From Silicimonas algicola (GTDB lineage Bacteria; Pseudomonadota; Alphaproteobacteria; Rhodobacterales; Rhodobacteraceae), in assembly GCF_003148765.1 (NCBI RefSeq), contig NZ_QGGV01000002.1, positions 62,001 to 126,000 of the forward strand: 64,000 nt of DNA, in the 5' to 3' direction. Under the pieces are notes generated by a model, which made no database searches, was not told the DNA's origin, and was given only the letters and a program-made list of their open reading frames with translations. A program made the translations under genes and the position numbers. Shown here in pieces: positions 58,261 to 64,000 of the stretch. Position 1 is the first letter of the stretch. Each line of letters begins with the position of its first letter.

Positions 58261-58980
58261 ATGTCCGGCTTCGACGATCTCGCTGCGCTCTACGTCAACA
58301 CCTCGCTAAAGAAGGTGCGGACCGAGAGCCATACGCAGCTTCTCCTGAACGCCAGTTCCGCGATCATGCGCAAGGAGGGCGTCTCGGTCGACGAGATCTA
58401 CCTGAACGACTGGACTGTGCCGCCCGGCGTCCAGCCCGACATGACCGACGAAGGCTGGGACCGCGACGACTGGCCGGAGCTGTGGGAAAGGGTGAAGGCC
58501 GCCGACATCCTCGTGGTCGGAACACCCCTCTGGCTCGGAGAGGAGTCGAGCGTCTGCCGTCTTCTGATAGAGCGGCTTTACGCCATGTCGGCCAAGCTGA
58601 ACGACAAGGGCCAGTCAGTGTTCTACGGCAAGGTTGCAGGCTCGGTCATCACCGGCAACGAGGACGGCATCAAGCACGTCGCGATGTCGCTTGGCTTCGC
58701 GTTGAACCACCTCGGTTACACCATCCCGCCCCAGGCCGATTGCGGCTGGATCGGCGAGGCCGGGCCGGGGCCGTCCTATGGCGACGACGACGGGCAGGGC
58801 GGCCGGGTGGGATTCGACAACGAGTTCACGCAGCGCAACACGACGATCATGACCTGGAACCTGATGCACCTCGCGCGGATGCTGAAAGAGGCCGGCGGCT
58901 ACCCGAGGCAAGGCAACGACCGCGAGGCCTGGAAGGCCGGGTCTCGCTTCGGCTTCGAGAACCCCGAGTACCGTTCCTGA
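58261..58980 (+). CDS. Flavodoxin-fold NAD(P)H-dependent oxidoreductase
   Basis: 239 residues with a flavodoxin-like fold: an early LAALYVNTSLKK strand, DILVVGTPLWLGEESSVCRLLIERL near 80-105, GKVAGSVITGNEDGIKHVAMSLGFALNHLGYTIP. Close relatives are FMN reductases of unknown role. AAGGGGG lies upstream of ATG 58261; the gene follows the acyl-CoA synthetase by 57 nt. Confidence 0.86.
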   Translation: MSGFDDLAALYVNTSLKKVRTESHTQLLLNASSAIMRKEGVSVDEIYLNDWTVPPGVQPDMTDEGWDRDDWPELWERVKAADILVVGTPLWLGEESSVCRLLIERLYAMSAKLNDKGQSVFYGKVAGSVITGNEDGIKHVAMSLGFALNHLGYTIPPQADCGWIGEAGPGPSYGDDDGQGGRVGFDNEFTQRNTTIMTWNLMHLARMLKEAGGYPRQGNDREAWKAGSRFGFENPEYRS

Positions 58981-59039
58981 CGGCGCGTGCGAGGAGGGAG
59001 GTGACGGAGACGCAGCGAACGCCTATCTCTTGATGTGTG

Positions 59040-59552
59040 ATGCGCTTTGCCCCCACCCTGATTGCTGTCGTTCTCGCCTTCGGCGCCCCCGCCGGCGCGA
59101 CCGAGCACGAACTCGACGCCTACGGACCGGCGCTTGACGCCTGTTATTCCTCTGCCGAGACATCCGAGGCGCTGAACGGCTGCCGGGATGCCGTCTCCGG
59201 CTCCTGCATGGACCGCGAAGACGGCGGGCAGACGACGCTTGGCATGTCCTCGTGCCTGATGGCCGAGGCTGCGGCCTGGGATCGCCATCTGAACGAGGAA
59301 TACAAGGCGACGATGGCCGTCTTCGACGAACAGGATGCCGAGGAAGCCGCCTCCTTTCCCGGCATTCCCCCGCGCGCCGCGGCGCTCAAGGCTGCGCAGC
59401 GCGCGTGGATCGCGTTCCGGGATGCCGAATGTGCCCTGGCCCGTGCGCAATGGGGTGCGGGCTCGATGCGCTCGATCGCGGGAGCGGGATGCCATGCGGA
59501 CATGACGGCCACGCGCACGATCGAGCTACGCGCCATGCGGGAGGAGCGATGA
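59040..59552 (+). CDS. LprI-like (DUF1311) secreted protein
   Basis: About 170 residues: signal peptide (APTLIAVVLAFGAPAGA), then the DUF1311 pattern with paired cysteines (DACYSSAE ... GCRD ... SCMDRE ... SCLMAEAAAWDRHLNEEYKATMAVF) and AQRAWIAFRDAECALARAQWGAG. Some relatives inhibit lysozyme. ATG 59040 is taken, though GTG 59037 is adjacent. It overlaps the EcsC gene by 4 nt (ATGA), an odd pairing. Confidence 0.82.
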   Translation: MRFAPTLIAVVLAFGAPAGATEHELDAYGPALDACYSSAETSEALNGCRDAVSGSCMDREDGGQTTLGMSSCLMAEAAAWDRHLNEEYKATMAVFDEQDAEEAASFPGIPPRAAALKAAQRAWIAFRDAECALARAQWGAGSMRSIAGAGCHADMTATRTIELRAMREER

Positions 59553-60349
59553 GCGAGGGGACCGATGTCGTCGTCCAGTACGTCGAGACCGTGCTGGCCG
59601 AACAGGACGCGTACCGAGCGGCCCCTCCGTCGAGCCTGCCGCGCGCGGTGCGGGCCGTCGCGGCGCCACTGGGCGCAGTCACACGCCGTTTCATGCCGCC
59701 CGAGGTCATCGAAGCGGCCATTCGCGGGGCCGAGTGGGCGGCATCGAGTTCGATCCGCAAGGCCGCGATCCAGCACGACTTTTCCGATCTAGCCGCTTGC
59801 GACGAGGCGGCGGCCGAGGTGCGCCGCTGGGCGCTGGGCTATGCGGTGACGGGCGGCGGCGCGGCCGGGGCCCTGGGTGCGCTGGGTCTTGCCATCGACA
59901 TTCCGACGACGATCACGCTGGCGCTTCGGACAGTGCGTCTGACGGGGCTCTGCTATGGGTTCGGGGCCGCCACCGAGGCGGAGCGGCTCTATATCCTCGA
60001 TGTTCTGCAGCTGGCCGGCGCGAACGGGCGCGACGAGCGTCTGGCGGCCATCGAGCGGCTGGCGCGCGAGCGGTCCGAGATGTCGCCCGAGGAGTGGGGC
60101 AAGATCGTCAACCTGACGGGGCAGTCGGCGGGCACCGTCGCGGCCACGCGGAGGGTGGCGCAGACGCTTGGTGTCAACCTGGCGACGAGGAAGATGGCGC
60201 AGGCCGTGCCCTTCGTCGGCGCGGCCATCGGTGCGGGGGTCAACGCGGCCTTCCAGAACGACGTGGCGGCGGCGGCGCGCTTCGCCTACCGCGCGCGCTG
60301 GCTCGAGGTGAACGAGCACATCATCGAAGGTCGGCTGACGCAGGACTGA
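59549..60349 (+). CDS. EcsC family protein
   Basis: 266 residues. The central part is an EcsC-type domain: GGGAAGALGALGLAIDIPTTITLALRTVRLTGLCYGF (a hydrophobic helical pair), then AERLYILDVLQLAGA and AQAVPFVGAAIGAGVNAAFQNDVAAAARFAYRARWL. EcsC accompanies an ABC transporter in Bacillus; the alphaproteobacterial proteins are uncharacterised. It starts within the LprI-like gene's stop. Confidence 0.85.
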   Translation: MSEGTDVVVQYVETVLAEQDAYRAAPPSSLPRAVRAVAAPLGAVTRRFMPPEVIEAAIRGAEWAASSSIRKAAIQHDFSDLAACDEAAAEVRRWALGYAVTGGGAAGALGALGLAIDIPTTITLALRTVRLTGLCYGFGAATEAERLYILDVLQLAGANGRDERLAAIERLARERSEMSPEEWGKIVNLTGQSAGTVAATRRVAQTLGVNLATRKMAQAVPFVGAAIGAGVNAAFQNDVAAAARFAYRARWLEVNEHIIEGRLTQD

Positions 60350-60394
60350 GGCCGGCTTAATCCTTCGGCAGCGAATCCCTGCTATCCGCAGGCC

Positions 60395-61690
60395 ATGTTC
60401 GACACACCCAAAGTCACCCCGTCCCCGTCCCAGCCCGCATCGGGTCCCCTCTTCGAGGATGGGGCCGCCGCTTTGCGCGATATCCGCCCCGCGACGGGAG
60501 AGGCGCCCTTCGGCCTCGACGAGGTGTTCTTCTCGCGCACCGACGACCGCGGCGTCATCCGCAGCGGCAACCACGTCTTCCGCCGCACCGCGGATTACGA
60601 CTGGCCAGAGCTTCTGGGCGCGCCGCACAAGGTGATCCGTCACCGCGACACGCCGAAAGGTCTGTTCTGGCTCATGTGGGACACGATCAAGCGCGGCGAG
60701 GCGATCGGGGCCTATGTCAAGAACCGCGCGCGCGACGGCCTGCATTATTGGGTCTTCGCCTGCGTCCTGCCGTGTGAAGGCGGGTATCTCTCGGCCCGGA
60801 TCAAGCCGTCGAGCCTTCTCTTCGACGAGGTTCGCGCGGAATACGACGCGCTTCGAAAAGCCGAAACGGACGAGGGTCTGTCGCCCGAAGACAGCGCGAA
60901 ACGGTTCGTCGCCCGGCTGCGCGACCACGGCTTCGACAGCTATGCCCGCTTCGCCTCGCACGCTCTGACCGAAGAGCTTCAATCGCGCAACGAGGGCCTG
61001 CGGCTGCCGCGCGACACGCGGCTTCTGCGCTTCAAGGCCATGCTCGACGCGGCCGAACGCCTGAAGGCGGCGACCGACGAACTGGTCCAGTCCTTCGCGG
61101 CGGTCCAGATCATTCCTCACAACATGCGCGTCATGGCCTCGCGGCTGGAACCGACCGGGGGTCCGTTCAGCACGCTGTCGGGCAACTACGGCTCGATGTC
61201 GTCCGACATCTCGAAGTGGTTCGAGACGCATGTCGTGGGCGAAGACAGCAACTTTTCGACCATCAACGCCAGCGTCGACATGTCGATGTTCCTCGAGGGC
61301 GTGGTGGGCATCCTGCGACAATGCGACCGCCAGCTCGTGGCCGAACGCAGCGAGCTGGGCATGATCGACGTCGACGCCGAGCGTTCGAACCTCAACGCCA
61401 TCGTCGGAGAATACGCCCGCCGCGCGGAAAAGGGGCTTGAGGTCATCCAGGGCGAAGCGATGCGCATCCAGATGGCCTGTTCCGCCATGCACCGCCACAT
61501 CCTCGGCCTCGGCACCACGCGGGTGCTCTGCAAGATCGAGATGGCGCGGATGGGTGCAGCGGGTCTGGGGCTGGCCGAGATCATCGGTCAGCTCGGACGG
61601 TTCCAGGACAAGATCGGCGGTCTTCTCGACGAGGTTGCGACCCTGAGCCGCGACATCCAGGGAATGATCGAACTGCAGAGGCGCGAGTGA
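60395..61690 (+). CDS. PAS-domain protein, Aer-like sensor domain, with helical C-terminus
   Basis: A 431-residue soluble protein. Residues about 40-140 match the FAD-type PAS of aerotaxis receptors (EVFFSRTDDRGVIRSGNHVF, LLGAPHKVIRHRDTPKGLFWLMWDTIKRGEAIGAYVKNRARDG). The rest is helix-rich and low in Gly/Pro, with no membrane segment and no MCP hairpin, kinase or cyclase motif. Its partner is unknown; a small Pro/Ala-rich gene 32 nt downstream may be co-transcribed. An aerotaxis- or redox-sensing role is inferred. Confidence 0.82.
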   Translation: MFDTPKVTPSPSQPASGPLFEDGAAALRDIRPATGEAPFGLDEVFFSRTDDRGVIRSGNHVFRRTADYDWPELLGAPHKVIRHRDTPKGLFWLMWDTIKRGEAIGAYVKNRARDGLHYWVFACVLPCEGGYLSARIKPSSLLFDEVRAEYDALRKAETDEGLSPEDSAKRFVARLRDHGFDSYARFASHALTEELQSRNEGLRLPRDTRLLRFKAMLDAAERLKAATDELVQSFAAVQIIPHNMRVMASRLEPTGGPFSTLSGNYGSMSSDISKWFETHVVGEDSNFSTINASVDMSMFLEGVVGILRQCDRQLVAERSELGMIDVDAERSNLNAIVGEYARRAEKGLEVIQGEAMRIQMACSAMHRHILGLGTTRVLCKIEMARMGAAGLGLAEIIGQLGRFQDKIGGLLDEVATLSRDIQGMIELQRRE

Positions 61691-61722
61691 GACGCCGCGA
61701 CCTGATTTAAAGGAGAGACCGA

Positions 61723-62052
61723 ATGACCATGCCGATGACTGCCTCTGCTTCCGCCGCCACTCGCGCCCCGGTACCGCGGGAGCCCGTGACGACCCCACGC
61801 GCAGTGGGCCAGGCGGCCCGCGACGCGGTTCAGACCGCCCGTAGCGAGGGCGTCGACGTTCCACGCAACGCACAAGGCGTGGCGGCCCGTGCCATCGCGC
61901 GAGGCGCGGACCCCCAGTCGGTCTTCGCAGGTCTCGTCACGCCGCCTCCCGCCCCGGACGGGACAGGGGAAGTGGGGACACCCGACAGCGACGCCATCTC
62001 GCCGGAAGAGGCGGGCGACGCTCAGACGCCGCCGGCCGTCCCTGAACCCTGA
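61723..62052 (+). CDS. Small Ala/Pro-rich protein, unknown function
   Basis: 109 residues, no signal peptide or membrane segment: an N-terminal Ser/Ala/Thr region, then an ordered-looking QAARDAVQTARSEGVDVPRN and AARAIARGADPQSVFAGLV, and a long Pro/Glu tail. AAAGGAGAGACCGA lies immediately before ATG 61723, a strong ribosome site. It sits 32 nt after the PAS gene and 2 nt before a tandem repeat begins, so co-transcription with the PAS gene is likely. Confidence 0.68.
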   Translation: MTMPMTASASAATRAPVPREPVTTPRAVGQAARDAVQTARSEGVDVPRNAQGVAARAIARGADPQSVFAGLVTPPPAPDGTGEVGTPDSDAISPEEAGDAQTPPAVPEP

Positions 62053-62213
62053 CCCGCCCTTGATCCATGACCGCGCGCTCTGCCTGGGATCGCGGCGGTC
62101 GCTCAAAAGGCGGCCGCTTACCTGCGAGCGTTGACCCGCCCTGATCCATGACCGCGCGCTCTGCCCGAGATCGCGGCCGCCCGGATCGCGGCCGCTCATC
62201 CTCGAGCGTTGAC
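62050..62213 (+). repeat. Tandem repeat, two units of 82 and 78 nt
   Basis: Unit 1 (62050-62131) and unit 2 (62132-62209) both begin TGACCCGCCC, share GATCCATGACCGCGCGCTCTG, and end in GAGCGT; a third unit begins (TGACCGTCCC) at 62210. Unit 2 contains two copies of GATCGCGGCCGC. It fills the space between the small Ala/Pro-rich gene and nuoA. No gene reads through it. Confidence 0.8.
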
Positions 62214-62272
62214 CGTCCCGGGTGAGCGACGTATGCAGGGGCCGACCGGTGCGACCCGTCAGGGTGCGACCG

Positions 62273-62656
62273 ATGGCTATGGAGACCGACGTGGAGCTGA
62301 TCCTGCTGGAATACCTGCCGATCCTCGTCTTCCTCGGCATCGCCGTGGGCCTCGGTCTTGTCCTGATCCTGGCCGCGGTCCTCGTCGCGCCGAACGACGC
62401 GAACCCCGAGAAGCTCTCGGCCTACGAATGCGGCTTCAACGCCTTCGACGACGCGCGGATGAAATTCGACGTGCGCTTCTACCTCGTGTCGATCCTGTTC
62501 ATCATCTTCGACCTCGAGATCGCCTTCCTGTTTCCCTGGGCGGTGGCCTTCGGCAGCCTCAGCGACGTGGCCTTCTGGTCGATGATGGCGTTCCTCGCCG
62601 TCCTGACCGCCGGCTTCGCTTACGAGTGGAAGAAAGGCGCGATGGACTGGGAGTGA
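62273..62656 (+). CDS. nuoA: NADH-quinone oxidoreductase subunit A
   Basis: A 127-residue three-helix Nuo[23 protein letters not shown], then the conserved [44 protein letters not shown] loop-and-helix (Cys of the A/D transition region), and a last helix. Complex I subunit A in the inner membrane. ATG 62273 has AGGGTG 7 nt upstream; ATG 62279 is an alternative. Unusually no nuoB follows: a terminator sits 20 nt downstream, then unrelated genes. Confidence 0.95.
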   Translation: MAMETDVELILLEYLPILVFLGIAVGLGLVLILAAVLVAPNDANPEKLSAYECGFNAFDDARMKFDVRFYLVSILFIIFDLEIAFLFPWAVAFGSLSDVAFWSMMAFLAVLTAGFAYEWKKGAMDWE

Positions 62657-62676
62657 TCCCGGCCCGGCTTGAGACG

Positions 62677-62699
62677 CGGCGGCCTTGTGCCGCCGTTTT
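62677..62699 (+). terminator. Intrinsic terminator after nuoA
   Basis: A perfect 7-bp stem (CGGCGGC / GCCGCCG) with a 5-nt loop, followed by TTTTCATTT. It ends the nuoA transcript 20 nt past the stop. Confidence 0.85.
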
Positions 62700-62769
62700 C
62701 ATTTGTTGAGCCGGCGAAACTATCTGGCGACTGCGACGTGGCTTCCGTGCTGACACAAGGAGGCTCCAT

Positions 62770-63000
62770 ATGACCAGCATGACGAAACTGACCTCGATCG
62801 CCGCCGCCGCGTTGCTTCTCGCGTCCGGATCGGCCTTCGCAAAGGCCCACAACCAGGGCAATACGGAAGTCCCGGGCGAGACCGTCGGGACGGAGACCGT
62901 CGGACCCGCGCAGACCCTCGGTTCGGCCAAAGGCCAGCGTCCCGTGGAAAAGGCGCCGGACTGCCCGGGCAACTCCTGCTCAGCCGGCGCAAAAGAGTAG
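62770..63000 (+). CDS. Small secreted protein, unknown function
   Basis: 76 residues: a clear signal peptide (SIAAAALLLASGSAFA/KAH), then a short, mostly disordered Gly/Thr/Pro-rich mature part and two cysteines near the end (DCPGNSCS). AAGGAGG lies 8 nt before ATG 62770. It is flanked by terminators on both sides, so it has its own transcript. Confidence 0.78.
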   Translation: MTSMTKLTSIAAAALLLASGSAFAKAHNQGNTEVPGETVGTETVGPAQTLGSAKGQRPVEKAPDCPGNSCSAGAKE

Positions 63001-63009
63001 ACGATCAAG

Positions 63010-63032
63010 CGGCCCGGCCCTGCGCCGGGCCG
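63010..63032. terminator. Bidirectional terminator
   Basis: A 9-bp perfect inverted repeat (CGGCCCGGC / GCCGGGCCG) with a 5-nt loop between two convergent genes. It has no T-run but is well placed to stop both. Confidence 0.65.
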
Positions 63033-63035
63033 TAT

Positions 63036-63839
63036 CTATCGCGAGAGTTCGAAGAAGAGCGAGGCCCAGTGGCTTCGCCGTCGCACGGCGCCGGGACCAT
63101 CGACCGGCACGATTCGCACTGCGTTGAGCAGATACCCCCCTGGCCCGCCGAGCGGGACGGTGACTGCGCCTCTCGCATCGGTCCGCAAGATGCGCCGTGT
63201 GCCCTCTTGTCCGGGGAGAGCCCGGATCAGGGCCACCGACGCATCCGGAACCGGGCGGCCCTGCCACAGCAGCGTCACTTCGACCCACTCCGCACCCGGC
63301 TCGAAGGGATGCCCGGTCACGACCAACTCGTGCTCGAGGCCGGTCGGTGTGTCTGCGCTGCCTCTTTCCAGCGTGCCTGCGGAGACGAGAGTACGGGCGT
63401 TGCGGATGTACTCCTCCGAGATTGCCATGGGAGCGGGCCCTCGCGCGACATGATCGTCCGGCTTCAGGTCCAGCCCCTCGTAGTCCAGATACTCTTCGAA
63501 AGCCGCGAGGGAATCGAAGGTGACGTAGGCCGGGTGGGTGACGGTCGTGATGCGATGCAGCCCCTCGGTGGTCAGATCGACGCTCAGCGCAGGCCTGTCG
63601 CCGAGGAGAGAGGAGAGGGGAACAGGCGGCCCCTCCGGCGGGTGGTGGAGAGCCTCGGCCACCATCGTATCGAGCCAGGGCAGGGACGATCCGGCGAGAA
63701 GGTCGCCCACGCGGAAGTCAGCGACCAATGTGTCGCCGGCGTTCGGGCCGGGATCCTGAGGGTCGATCCAGAACTCGTGCGCGGCAGAAGACAGGGGAAG
63801 GACCGCGACGAGCGCCACGGCAAGAGTCGTCTTGAACAT
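63036..63839 (-). CDS. DUF4198-type periplasmic protein
   Basis: 267 residues with a signal peptide (TLAVALVAVLPLSSA/AHEFWIDP). Residues after the signal match DUF4198: AHEFWIDP, GDTLVADFRVGDLL, and a C-terminal Ig-like strand region (GLEHELVVTGHPFEPGAEWVEVTLLWQGRPVPDASVALIRA). Some DUF4198 proteins accompany metal uptake systems; no such gene is adjacent. Function unknown. Confidence 0.84.
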   Translation of the reverse strand: MFKTTLAVALVAVLPLSSAAHEFWIDPQDPGPNAGDTLVADFRVGDLLAGSSLPWLDTMVAEALHHPPEGPPVPLSSLLGDRPALSVDLTTEGLHRITTVTHPAYVTFDSLAAFEEYLDYEGLDLKPDDHVARGPAPMAISEEYIRNARTLVSAGTLERGSADTPTGLEHELVVTGHPFEPGAEWVEVTLLWQGRPVPDASVALIRALPGQEGTRRILRTDARGAVTVPLGGPGGYLLNAVRIVPVDGPGAVRRRSHWASLFFELSR

Positions 63840-63979
63840 CAGAGGGTTCCTAGCGCGTCTGTCCGGAGAGTCACGCGTCCTCCTCGCGGAAGTTTCATCC
63901 CTCCCGGGCAGGTGTCGCGTTGACGCTCTGGGGGTGAGGGGTTAGATGAACCCGACAGCCCGAAAGACCGGAGTTTTCC

Positions 63980-64000
63980 ATGTCCGTTGCGCTCAACACC
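63980..64000 (+). CDS. Start of a gene cut by the window edge
   Basis: ATG 63980 (with CGGAG about 6-10 nt upstream) opens MSVALNT before the window ends. Too short to identify. The 140 nt before it hold no recognised site. Confidence 0.4.

Overview
The window looks like chromosomal DNA from a high-GC alphaproteobacterium of the Rhodobacteraceae (Roseobacter group). The reasons are the ChpT phosphotransferase of the CtrA phosphorelay, bL21 with a helix-hairpin-helix tail, the obgE-proB-proA order, paired ornithine-lipid genes (olsB-olsA), many TRAP and ABC uptake systems, frequent GTG/TTG starts, and two copies of a hairpin plus CCGG-rATATTT/GTATTT intergenic motif. These are family-level judgements made by reading; no database search was run.

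Layout. 0-6.6 kb: a minus-strand catabolic operon (beta-decarboxylating dehydrogenase, acyl-CoA dehydrogenase, NDP-forming acyl-CoA ligase, CaiD-type hydratase, beta-keto acid cleavage enzyme, TRAP binding protein). It fits degradation of carnitine or gamma-butyrobetaine to glycine betaine. 6.7-10.4 kb: an L-idonate 5-dehydrogenase-like gene convergent with a two-subunit molybdenum hydroxylase. 10.6-14.6 kb: a pqiAABC lipid-transport operon. 14.8-21.1 kb: a dipeptide-type ABC operon ending in an M19 dipeptidase; its binding-protein gene carries an in-frame TAG.

21.1-33.2 kb is a looser, lower-GC, accessory-looking stretch: RtcB RNA ligase with a divergent RtcR that lacks GAFTGA, a DCC-family/saccharopine-dehydrogenase-like pair, an alpha/beta hydrolase, a frameshifted membrane-protein gene, a TRAP operon (dctPQM) and a decayed DUF2924 gene. 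It stops at tRNA-Ser(CGA), whose 3' end faces the stretch.

33.4-64 kb is mostly core genome: rplU-rpmA, acetyltransferases, obgE-proB-proA, chpT, olsBA, thiE-like, trmJ, ctaA, an M32 carboxypeptidase, moaA, ivd, gph, glmU-glmS, an acyl-CoA synthetase, an EcsC protein, a PAS protein and a stand-alone nuoA with its own terminator. Two overlapping small genes (55 and 46 codons) at 48.1-48.4 kb and several small secreted proteins or lipoproteins sit among these.

The most unusual items are the RtcR without its sigma-54 contact motif, the isolated nuoA behind an approximately 80-bp tandem repeat, the small-gene pair, the interrupted peptide-binding protein, and the carnitine-type operon that uses an NDP-forming ligase and an acyl-CoA dehydrogenase with Asp at the usual catalytic Glu position.
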